Shown piece after piece: positions 19,945 to 28,083 of a DNA stretch of 64,000 bases; position 1 is the first letter of the stretch, and every line of letters begins with the position of its first letter. The stretch spans positions 1 through 64,000 of the forward strand of contig CAMVQS010000004.1 in assembly GCA_947169685.1 (NCBI GenBank), written 5' to 3'. A program made the translations under genes and the position numbers. The notes below the pieces were generated by a model. The model was not told the DNA's origin and made no database searches. It worked only from the letters and a program-made list of their open reading frames with translations. Source of the stretch: an uncultured Prevotella sp. GTDB lineage: Bacteria > Bacteroidota > Bacteroidia > Bacteroidales > Bacteroidaceae.

Positions 19945-21441
19945 ATGAAAAAAGTATTAAACTATCTCACTCCAGCAATGTGCGTCATCGCACTAGCTTT
20001 TTCGGTTGCTGCCTTCAGCAAATCATGCACCGACAACACTCAACCCACATCGTCGGATAACATTGTTTCCCCAGCAACACCAGCCGGACAGCCTGTCGAT
20101 TTGACCTATGCTGCTGAAAAGGCCCTGCCTTCTGTAGTACATATTAAATATGTGCAGAACAGTCGCATTCAGACCGTCGAGATTCAGAGTGACCCGTTCT
20201 CTGATTTCTTTAACGACCCATTCGGAGGTTTCTTCGGACGTGGACAAGGTAATGGCGGTACGCAGCAACGTCGTATTCAGACCCCGAAGAAAGAGGCTAC
20301 CGGTTCAGGCGTTATCATCTCTGACGATGGCTATATCGTTACCAACAACCATGTAGTTGCTGGTGCTGACGAGCTGACTGTAACACTGAACGATAACCGT
20401 GAGTTCTCAGCACGTATCATCGGAACTGATGAAACGACAGACCTGGCACTCATCAAGATCGACGGCAAGAAACTACCCGCTATCACCATTGCCAACAGCG
20501 AAGACCTGAAGATTGGAGAATGGGTTTTGGCTGTAGGTAATCCCTTAGGACTGAACAATACGGTGACTGCAGGTATCGTAAGTGCTAAGGCTCGTCGTCT
20601 GGGTGCCAACGGTGTAGAAGCATTCATTCAGACGGATGCTGCCATCAATGCAGGCAACTCTGGTGGTGCATTGGTTAACACACGCGGTGAGCTGGTGGGT
20701 ATCAATGCTATGCTCTACTCTCAGACCGGCTCATATAGTGGCTACGGATTTGCTATTCCTACCACTATTATGAATAAGGTGGTTGACGACCTGAAGAAGT
20801 ATGGTACCGTACAGCGTGCCTTCATAGGCATCCAGGGTCTTGATGTGAAGAACTATGTTGACCAGCAGAAGGCTCAGGGTAAGGAAGTTGATCTCGGCAC
20901 GATGGAAGGTATCTATGTAGGTAAGGTCCAGGAAGGCGGTGCTGCCGCTGCAGCCGGCATCGAGCCGGGCGACGTGATTATCGGTGCTGACGGCCAGAAG
21001 GTAAGCAGCTTCCCCGAGCTGCAGGAGATTGTTGCCAAGAAACGTCCTGGCGACAAGATGACCATCGAGTATCTGCATAACAAGAAGGTGAAGAAGGAGA
21101 CGGTAACGCTGAAGAACGAACAGGGTAACACCCGCGTCATTCAGAATCGTGACATTGATATCCTGGGCGGTAACTTCCGTGCCATCACCGATAAGCAGAA
21201 GCAGGAGCTCGGCATCAGCTACGGTCTCGAAGTTATCAAGGTCGATAACGGTCGTCTTCAGCAAGCAGGCATCAACAAGGGCTTCATCATCCAGCGTGTC
21301 AACGACGAGAGCATGAAGACCATCGAAGACCTGCAGAAAGAAGTGCGCAAGGCATCGACCAGCAAGGAGCCAGTACTCTATATTCAGGGTATCTATCCTA
21401 CTGGCAAGAAAGCCTATTTCGCCGTATCTTTGGAGGAATAA
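19945..21441 (+). CDS. Do-family serine endopeptidase (HtrA/DegQ)
   Basis: Trypsin-like triad NNHVV, DLALIKI, NAGNSGGAL; two PDZ domains; start refined to 19945. Confidence 0.93.
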   Translation: MKKVLNYLTPAMCVIALAFSVAAFSKSCTDNTQPTSSDNIVSPATPAGQPVDLTYAAEKALPSVVHIKYVQNSRIQTVEIQSDPFSDFFNDPFGGFFGRGQGNGGTQQRRIQTPKKEATGSGVIISDDGYIVTNNHVVAGADELTVTLNDNREFSARIIGTDETTDLALIKIDGKKLPAITIANSEDLKIGEWVLAVGNPLGLNNTVTAGIVSAKARRLGANGVEAFIQTDAAINAGNSGGALVNTRGELVGINAMLYSQTGSYSGYGFAIPTTIMNKVVDDLKKYGTVQRAFIGIQGLDVKNYVDQQKAQGKEVDLGTMEGIYVGKVQEGGAAAAAGIEPGDVIIGADGQKVSSFPELQEIVAKKRPGDKMTIEYLHNKKVKKETVTLKNEQGNTRVIQNRDIDILGGNFRAITDKQKQELGISYGLEVIKVDNGRLQQAGINKGFIIQRVNDESMKTIEDLQKEVRKASTSKEPVLYIQGIYPTGKKAYFAVSLEE

Positions 21442-21467
21442 GTACATTCTTGAGGTGAAAACGTGAA

Positions 21468-21512
21468 AAAATAAGGCGTTTTTTTGGTGATTACCGAAAA
21501 ATGCCTTATTTT
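21468..21512. promoter_or_regulatory. Palindrome between htrA and rpoD, overlapping the rpoD -7 box
   Basis: aaaataaggcgttttt / aaaaatgccttatttt, inner GGTgattACC; right arm contains TATTTTTG. Confidence 0.45.
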
Positions 21513-21547
21513 TGCATCCACTTTGAAACTAAAAACCACGAATCGGA

Positions 21548-22411
21548 ATGAGACAACTGAAGATCACGAAGTCTATTACCAATCGCGAAAGCGCATCGTT
21601 AGACAAATATTTGCAGGAAATTGGCAAGGAGGAACTCCTGTCGGTTGATGAAGAGGTCGAACTCGCCCAACGCATTCGCAAGGGTGACCGTAAGGCACTT
21701 GACAAGCTGACCAAGGCTAACCTCCGATTTGTGGTCTCTGTAGCCAAGCAGTACCAGAACCAGGGACTGTCGCTCGCCGACCTCATTAACGAGGGTAACG
21801 TGGGCTTGATTAAGGCTGCCGAGAAGTTTGACGAGACACGTGGCTTCAAGTTCATCTCATACGCCGTGTGGTGGATACGTCAGAGCATCCTGCAAGCCAT
21901 CGCCGAACAGAGCCGCATCGTTCGCCTGCCGCTCAATCAGGTGGGTTCCGTCAATAAGATTACCCGTGTGCTCAACCAGTTTGAACAGGAGAACGAACGA
22001 CGTCCCAATACCCGTGAGATTGCAGAACGTACAGACATCCCCGAGGATAAGATTGACGAGGCCATGCAGATCAACGGACACCATGTGTCGGTAGATGCCC
22101 CGTTTGTCGATGGTGAAGACAACTCCCTGCTCGATGTCATTATTAACGACAATTCTCCGATGGCAGACCTTGAGCTGGTGAAAGAGTCTCTGCGTTCTGA
22201 AATCAAGACGGCCCTGCAGATGCTCAACGAACGTGAACGCAATGTCGTTACGGCTTTCTTCGGTATCGGGCAGCCGGAGATGACGTTGGAGGAAATAGGC
22301 ACCAAGTACGGCCTGACCCGTGAGCGTGTCCGCCAGATTAAGGAAAAAGCCATTCGTCGCCTGCGTGGTAATACGAAGAATAAAATGCTCAAAACCTATT
22401 TAGGACAATGA
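21548..22411 (+). CDS. rpoD: RNA polymerase primary sigma factor (sigma-70 family)
   Basis: Regions 1.2-4.2: [56 protein letters not shown]. Confidence 0.93.
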   Translation: MRQLKITKSITNRESASLDKYLQEIGKEELLSVDEEVELAQRIRKGDRKALDKLTKANLRFVVSVAKQYQNQGLSLADLINEGNVGLIKAAEKFDETRGFKFISYAVWWIRQSILQAIAEQSRIVRLPLNQVGSVNKITRVLNQFEQENERRPNTREIAERTDIPEDKIDEAMQINGHHVSVDAPFVDGEDNSLLDVIINDNSPMADLELVKESLRSEIKTALQMLNERERNVVTAFFGIGQPEMTLEEIGTKYGLTRERVRQIKEKAIRRLRGNTKNKMLKTYLGQ

Positions 22412-22842
22412 AGACAATGAAATATCTGACGCTGTTGTGCGCTGTCTGCGCACTCAGCCTTCTCAACATCGACGAAGCACAAGCCAAGAAACGTCCTGTG
22501 CCGTCCATTTACATGTTTGGTTTCTCCGCCTCTTTCTCTGATTCTACCATCTACTTCACCGACATTCAAGTCGTTGATAGTGTGTGGATTGATGACAAGA
22601 CGAAATTTCTGGAGCACCGTAACCTCTATTCACAGCAGCTAAGAGACTATTTGGCTGCCAGTATGCAACCTAACCGTGTATGCGTAGTTATGTATGCCCT
22701 GACGAAAAAGGAAGCTGAGAAACAGTACCTGAAGATGAAACGCATTTATACCAATAAAAAGGGAGCGTCGCCTTATGATATCCGTTATCTTAGCGAAAAC
22801 GACTTCCGTTTCACCAGGGTGCAACATTATGATGAAGAATAA
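22408..22842 (+). CDS. Hypothetical exported protein
   Basis: 144-aa ORF with signal peptide overlapping rpoD by 4 nt. Confidence 0.6.
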   Translation: MKTMKYLTLLCAVCALSLLNIDEAQAKKRPVPSIYMFGFSASFSDSTIYFTDIQVVDSVWIDDKTKFLEHRNLYSQQLRDYLAASMQPNRVCVVMYALTKKEAEKQYLKMKRIYTNKKGASPYDIRYLSENDFRFTRVQHYDEE

Positions 22843-22872
22843 ATAAAGGTGGTCAAGTTGACCACCTTTATT
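22842..22872. terminator. Bidirectional intrinsic terminator between convergent genes
   Basis: AATAAAGGTGGTCAA-g-TTGACCACCTTTATT, perfect 15-bp arms, T-rich on the + side. Confidence 0.8.
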
Positions 22873-22876
22873 GTTT

Positions 22877-24190
22877 TTATAATGCTTTCTGATTCTGTTC
22901 GAAAATCGTCATGCGTTCGTCCAGTTGCTTGTACTGGTGGTCCTCAATAAACGAAGTGCATACGCGCAGACCCTCCTGATGCGAGCCAGTCGTGATGAGA
23001 CAGATGGCCGAAACGCCGTAGTACATCAGTTCGTGAGCCAGTTCGCCACTCGTCATACCCGGATAGCCGATGGTGAAGTAGAAACCGTCAGCAATGGGCT
23101 CGTCGAGGTCCTTGTCATAGACAATGGTAAAACCGTGACGCACGAAGATCTCCTTCAGCTTGTGGGCACGCTCACCATAGACGCTCACCTCCTTGCGGAA
23201 GTCGTAGGTGCCGTCGGCAGCAGCCTTCAGCATGGCAGCCATCGCAAACTGTGCGCTGTGGCTGGTGCCGCTGCTCAGGGCGTAGAGCATGCGCGTAGAG
23301 AAGACCAGTCCGAAGGGCAGTCCCTCGTAGCGCTGTGCCAGCGCCTCAAACTTACGGTGGAACAGCTTGTCGCTGATGCACGTCACACCAATGCGCTCGC
23401 CGGCATAGCTGAATGCCTTACTGCCTGAGATGAGTAACATGTAGTTGTCGGTATAGCGGGCCACGGTAGCCTGATAAGGTGCTTCGAAGGGCTTGCTCAG
23501 GTTCTTGCGGAAGTCCATAGCAAAGTATGCCAGATCCTCCATCACCACAGCGTCGTACTTCGTAGCCAGTGTGCCGATAACCTTCAACTCGTCCTCACTC
23601 AGACAGATCCATGCGGGGTTGTTGGGGTTCGAATAGACGATGGCGCAGATGTTACCCTTCGAGAGATAGCTCTCCAACTTCTCTCCGAGCTTGTCACCAC
23701 GATAGTCATACACGTCGAACGTCTCGTACTTCACGCCCATCACCTGCAGCTGCATCTTCTGCACAGGGAAACCCGGGTCTATGAAGAGCACGGTGTTCTT
23801 CTTCGGGTCACATTGTGAACAGGTCAGGAACGAAGCAAACGTTCCCTGCATCGAACCACTGACAGGTACACAGCCCTCAGGCGCAATGTCAACACCGATG
23901 AATGCCTTGACGAAACGCGATGCTTCCTGCTTCAGCACGGGAGCACCCTGAATGTCGGGATAGCTGTGGGCAATACCGTCCTGAAGTGCCTTGATCTGTG
24001 CGTCAACGCCTACCTGAGCGGCAGGCAGTCCGGGAATGCCCATCTCCATCTTGATGAACTCTACCCCACTCGCTTTCTCGGCTTTGGCAGCCACCTGCTT
24101 CACTTCGCGGATGGTCGCCTTGGCAAAGTCATTGATGCCCAGCTCGCTAATGAGTCCGTCAACTATTTCTTTCTTGATAGGTGTATTCAT
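22877..24190 (-). CDS. PLP-dependent aminotransferase class I/II
   Basis: YSNPNNPAW, SGSKAFSYAGERIG (PLP Lys motif); 437 aa; overlaps iorB by 4 nt. Confidence 0.87.
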   Translation of the reverse strand: MNTPIKKEIVDGLISELGINDFAKATIREVKQVAAKAEKASGVEFIKMEMGIPGLPAAQVGVDAQIKALQDGIAHSYPDIQGAPVLKQEASRFVKAFIGVDIAPEGCVPVSGSMQGTFASFLTCSQCDPKKNTVLFIDPGFPVQKMQLQVMGVKYETFDVYDYRGDKLGEKLESYLSKGNICAIVYSNPNNPAWICLSEDELKVIGTLATKYDAVVMEDLAYFAMDFRKNLSKPFEAPYQATVARYTDNYMLLISGSKAFSYAGERIGVTCISDKLFHRKFEALAQRYEGLPFGLVFSTRMLYALSSGTSHSAQFAMAAMLKAAADGTYDFRKEVSVYGERAHKLKEIFVRHGFTIVYDKDLDEPIADGFYFTIGYPGMTSGELAHELMYYGVSAICLITTGSHQEGLRVCTSFIEDHQYKQLDERMTIFEQNQKAL

Positions 24191-24759
24191 CGCTGCGCCT
24201 CCTTACCTATGGCCAAAGCCTTGATATTTGCCTCGACGATGGCCTCTCCCTTGCGTCCGAAGACACGACGAATGGCATCCTCCAGCTTCGTGTATTCAAT
24301 GCCCAGCGCCTTTTGTGCTGCACCCAGCAGAATGACGTTGGCCGAACGGGGCACACCGTTGTCCTTGGCAGCCTGTTCAATGTCGAGCACGATGACGTTT
24401 GGAAGCTTATTCAGGTCTTCCTTAATCTTCTCTATTTCAGGATAATTAGGAATATTGACAAAAGGAGCACTTGAAGTGATAATCCAACCCTCTTTCGACA
24501 GGAACGGCAGGTAGCGCAGAGCCTCCATCGGCTCCATCGAGATGATGACATCGGCACCACCCAGCGCAATGAGGTCGCTCTGGATGGGGTCTGACGACAA
24601 GCGCAGGTTCGACTGCACGTCACCGCCACGCTGTGACATTCCGTGTACCTCAGCCTGCTTGATATACAGGCCGTCGTTCATGGCAGCTTCGCCTATGATA
24701 GTGGCTATTGAGAGGATTCCCTGTCCACCTACTCCACACAAAATGATATCTTTCTTCAT
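24187..24759 (-). CDS. iorB: Indolepyruvate:ferredoxin oxidoreductase subunit beta
   Basis: DIILCGVGGQGILSIATIIGEAA, QAEVHGMSQRGGDVQSNLR; start refined to MKKDIILCG at 24759. Confidence 0.9.
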   Translation of the reverse strand: MKKDIILCGVGGQGILSIATIIGEAAMNDGLYIKQAEVHGMSQRGGDVQSNLRLSSDPIQSDLIALGGADVIISMEPMEALRYLPFLSKEGWIITSSAPFVNIPNYPEIEKIKEDLNKLPNVIVLDIEQAAKDNGVPRSANVILLGAAQKALGIEYTKLEDAIRRVFGRKGEAIVEANIKALAIGKEAQR

Positions 24760-26366
24760 GCTTTTGCCTCCTTTGCCTTCTTTTGTTTCAAATGTCTCTG
24801 TAATGTTTGCATGCACTCACGGCGCGGAATGATGACGCTCACTCCGTGGTAGTTGATTTCCTCTTCCAGGATGCGGGTAATCTCCTCCATGTTCTTCGGC
24901 AGGGGAACCACCACCTTCAGGTGCTCCTCCTCTACCCCGAGACCGCGGCAGATAGCCTCAAACTTGTTGGTGCCGGCAGAGTCCTGACCACCCGTCATTG
25001 CCGTTGTCAGGTTGTCGCTGATGATGACGGTGATGTCAGCACCTTCGTTGACGGCATCCAGCAGGCCCGTCATGCCTGAGTGGGTAAACGTGGAGTCACC
25101 GATGATGGCTACTGCAGGCCACTGGCCAGCATCTGAGGCACCCTTCGCCATCGTGATACTCGCACCCATGTCAACGCACGAGTGGATGGCCTTATAGGGA
25201 GGCAGGAAGCCCAGCGTGTAACAGCCGATATCGCCAAATACACGTGCATTCGGATACTTCAGCAGCACCTGGTTCAATGCCGTATAGACGTCGCGGTGGC
25301 CACAGCCCTGACACAATGCAGGCGGACGGGGTGTCACGTCCTCGCAGGGAGCGTAGTTCTCATCCACAGCAATGCCGAGCGCCTTCTTCACCAGGTCGGG
25401 ATTCAGCTCACCCGTACGGGGCAGCTGACCAGTCAGACGACCACGGATAACAGCATTGCCAGGCATCACGCCACGAACCATATCCTCGATGAACGGCTGA
25501 CCCTCCTCGCAAATCAGTACCTCCTCGCAGTCGTCCGTCATGCGACGGATGAGCTTCTTCGGGATAGGATACTGCGAAATCTTCAGCACGGGATAAGGAC
25601 AACCGTTGGGGAAACACTCCATCAGGTAGTTGTAGGCAATACCGCTGGCGATGATACCCAGTTGCTGGTTATTACCATCCACATATTTATTATAAGGACT
25701 ATCCACTGAGTTCTGTTCCAGCAGCGGCTGCTGACCCGTCACCACCACGTTACGCTTGCGGGCAAAAGCAGGCAGCAGCACCCAGTTGGAAGCCTTTGCC
25801 TCGTAGTTCAGCTCGTTCTGCTCACGCGGAGCGTCAGCCACGTTAACCACAGCACGTGAATGTGCCATGCGGGTTGTCACACGCATCAGCACCGGCAACT
25901 GCAGCTTTTCCGACATGTCGTAGGCGTAGGCCATCATGTCGTAAGCCTCCTGCTGTGTGCTGGGCTCCAGCGTAGGCACCATTGCAAACTTACCGTAGAA
26001 GCGCGAGTCCTGCTCGTCCTGCGAGGAGTGCATCGAAGGATCGTCAGCGACCAGCACCACCAGACCGCCGTTGGTGCCCGTCATAGCGGAGTTGACAAAC
26101 GGGTCGGCACACACGTTCAGTCCCACATGCTTCATGCAGACCAGCGCACGCTTACCCATGTAGCTCATGCCCAGGGCAGCCTCCATAGCTGTCTTCTCGT
26201 TGGTTGACCACCTGCTGTGCACCCCACGCTCCTTAGCCAGCGGTGACAGCTGTATATACTCTGTGATTTCAGTTGACGGCGTGCCCGGATAGGCATACAC
26301 CCCGCTCAGTCCTGCGTCAAGCGCTCCCTGAGCAATGGCTTCGTCGCCTAATAGTAATTTCTTCAT
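24756..26366 (-). CDS. iorA: Indolepyruvate:ferredoxin oxidoreductase subunit alpha
   Basis: GVYAYPGTPSTEITEY, CQGCGHRDVYTALNQV TPP-binding region; lacks the C-terminal ferredoxin domain in this version. Confidence 0.9.
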   Translation of the reverse strand: MKKLLLGDEAIAQGALDAGLSGVYAYPGTPSTEITEYIQLSPLAKERGVHSRWSTNEKTAMEAALGMSYMGKRALVCMKHVGLNVCADPFVNSAMTGTNGGLVVLVADDPSMHSSQDEQDSRFYGKFAMVPTLEPSTQQEAYDMMAYAYDMSEKLQLPVLMRVTTRMAHSRAVVNVADAPREQNELNYEAKASNWVLLPAFARKRNVVVTGQQPLLEQNSVDSPYNKYVDGNNQQLGIIASGIAYNYLMECFPNGCPYPVLKISQYPIPKKLIRRMTDDCEEVLICEEGQPFIEDMVRGVMPGNAVIRGRLTGQLPRTGELNPDLVKKALGIAVDENYAPCEDVTPRPPALCQGCGHRDVYTALNQVLLKYPNARVFGDIGCYTLGFLPPYKAIHSCVDMGASITMAKGASDAGQWPAVAIIGDSTFTHSGMTGLLDAVNEGADITVIISDNLTTAMTGGQDSAGTNKFEAICRGLGVEEEHLKVVVPLPKNMEEITRILEEEINYHGVSVIIPRRECMQTLQRHLKQKKAKEAKA

Positions 26367-26576
26367 TCCTTTTTAGTTTAGCCGTGCAAAGGTAGTGAAA
26401 ACCGAGCGAAAAACCAAATTAATCAATAATTATTTGAGTTTTTCCGAGGTGCAGCCCGCTCGGCTCTGCCGCTTTGTACCTTCAGGTCAAAGAACATTCG
26501 ACGTAGTCAAAGGTAAACAATATTTCTGAAACAACCAAAGAAATGAGGAAAAGAACAAGGGCAAGCCTCATGACGA

Positions 26577-26641
26577 AGCCTGCCCTTTGTTGTTTTTGTT
26601 TTAACGTATAATGACCATTAATGAGCCGCGAATCGGACGTT
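26577..26641. repeat. Copy A of a bspA 3'-flank repeat (post-stop plus terminator part)
   Basis: agcctgccctttgttgtttttgttttaacgtataatgaccattaatgagccgcgaatcggacgtt; 64/65 identical by eye to 37170-37234, which directly follows the intact BspA-like gene. Confidence 0.85.
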
Positions 26642-26645
26642 AATT

Positions 26646-26687
26646 CACTTTAGCTTTATTGATTCCTTCCCTATCCTGATGATGGTA
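26646..26687 (-). pseudogene. Remnant of a BspA-like protein C-terminal sorting-domain tail
   Basis: Minus strand encodes TIIRIGKESIKLK*; aligns to the intact tail [15 protein letters not shown] at 37238. Confidence 0.65.
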
Positions 26688-26706
26688 CACCCAGTAAAAA
26701 ACAAGG

Positions 26707-27176
26707 GAAAAGTTTTGGATATTCTGGGGAAATGCGTATCTTTGCAGCGCAAGCGCTGCGAAACTGCTCACGCTCGGCAACTGATGCAAGCATCATTGCT
26801 CTCGCTTACTCGCAGCTTTGCACTCGAAGAAATAGTAAAACAAGGAATATGGAACGAGCACAAATCATTGATAACATCCGTCAAGTAGCGGCGCGCGTAT
26901 TGCCCAAGGGCAGTTCGCTCTATCTGTATGGCTCCCGTGCCCGTGGAGACAATCATGACGACAGCGACTGGGACCTGCTGCTGTTATTGAGCGATGAGGG
27001 TGACAGCGATGCTGCTTTTCGCCAATACGCCTATCCCATCATTTCGCAAGGATATGATTTATGGCAGTCGTTCAGCGTGCACACCTACTCGAAGGACGAG
27101 TGGTACAACGTTCCGCACCCCATGTTTTATTATAATGTAGAGCACGACAAACAGCTGATTTATGAGTCTTAATCAA
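26707..27176 (+). repeat. MNT module repeat copy A (~470 bp)
   Basis: Appears identical to 36597-37066 (constant offset 9890). Confidence 0.93.
26849..27172 (+). CDS. MNT-type nucleotidyltransferase (antitoxin-like), copy A
   Basis: MERAQIIDNIRQVAARVLPKGSSLYLYGSRARGDNHDDSDWDLLLLL: GSRARG...SDWDLLL nucleotidyltransferase motif. Start refined to 26849. Confidence 0.85.
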   Translation: MERAQIIDNIRQVAARVLPKGSSLYLYGSRARGDNHDDSDWDLLLLLSDEGDSDAAFRQYAYPIISQGYDLWQSFSVHTYSKDEWYNVPHPMFYYNVEHDKQLIYES

Positions 27177-27269
27177 GAAGAACGTCAGATTATGGTCGGC
27201 CTTGTTATGTCACTCACCTGTCCCTTGGCACAACATTTGCATCTATATCAAAGTAATGATGGGCAATAA
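27162..27269 (+). pseudogene. Truncated HEPN-domain partner (copy A): MSLNQEERQIMVGLVM then a repeat-derived tail
   Basis: ATG overlaps the MNT stop (tATGAGTCTTAA); MSLNxEERxIMV start is typical of MNT-linked HEPN proteins; homology stops at the ttatgtcactcacctgtcccttg repeat. Confidence 0.6.
27205..27232. repeat. 28-bp direct repeat, left copy
   Basis: ttatgtcactcacctgtcccttggcaca; one mismatch to 35026-35053. Confidence 0.9.
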
Positions 27270-27543
27270 CGTCTCTGACACCTTTTACCTCTTTCCACTC
27301 AATAGATGGATATAAGGGCAGCAAATCGAACTTTGTCAATTTGTCGAGATTCTTAAAACTTTCACCAATAGCTTCAATAACCATACATGCAGCATCCAAT
27401 TTCTCCCTCCCTTCCGGGGTTAAAAGAAAATCGTCTGCATTACGAATAACCGAATTGCGTATTTGTACAGTATTGATTGCCTCTTCTATCCTGTCCAGAA
27501 TATGGAGAGCGGTCTGTCTGTCAGCTGAAGATAAGGATTCCAT
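27214..27543 (-). CDS. hepT: HepT-like HEPN ribonuclease (DUF86), probably C-terminally truncated
   Basis: Catalytic Rx4HxY as RDVIAHHY; ends YFDIDANVVPRDR* where VPRDR* is encoded by the 28-bp repeat. Confidence 0.8.
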   Translation of the reverse strand: MESLSSADRQTALHILDRIEEAINTVQIRNSVIRNADDFLLTPEGREKLDAACMVIEAIGESFKNLDKLTKFDLLPLYPSIEWKEVKGVRDVIAHHYFDIDANVVPRDR

Positions 27544-27817
27544 CTCTTTCTATCTGTTGGGCTAAGTAACTATCCATATTCTTATGAATGCGCAATACAT
27601 CCACCTTACAATTCAGCAGTTCTTCAAGATAGATTTTCAAGCCTGAACGCCTTAGAAGACTTGGTTCCATCTCAACGCATATATCAACGTCGCTTGATTC
27701 GTTTTGCTCATTACGGGCAACCGACCCAAACAACCTCATAGAACGAACGCCGAACTTATCGGCTACCACGTTCTTACAGGTCTCCAGTTTATGAATGCAT
27801 TCTGCTCTGTTAATCAT
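27521..27817 (-). CDS. mntA: MntA-like nucleotidyltransferase antitoxin
   Basis: GSVARNEQNESSDVDICVEM = GSx10DxD; overlaps hepT start. Confidence 0.85.
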   Translation of the reverse strand: MINRAECIHKLETCKNVVADKFGVRSMRLFGSVARNEQNESSDVDICVEMEPSLLRRSGLKIYLEELLNCKVDVLRIHKNMDSYLAQQIERDGILIFS

Positions 27818-28083
27818 TTCAGTTGCAAAGATAGGTATTTCCCGTCAAACTTCCAAATAAATCTACCAAAAACTTGTCAAAGAGCGCCTTATGTTATTAT
27901 TCTGTTTTCTTTTGCTTATTCCATCGGGCGAATATTGTTATGAGGACAGGTATTCTTCCATCGTAATGAACGTGCTGTAGCCACCGACCTGTTCTTCGTT
28001 TTCGTGTCGGTTAATGCCGGCATACGTCAGGCTGCTGTAGAAACGCCGCAAACTTGCCGGTTATAGTCCCTTGTTATCTCTTA

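Noticed and set aside
26732-26848. N-terminal extension of the MNT ORF (MRIFAAQALRNCSRSATD...)
   Set aside because: Translates the palindromic leader that starts at the -7 box; the real start is most likely ATG 26849 (36739 in copy B).
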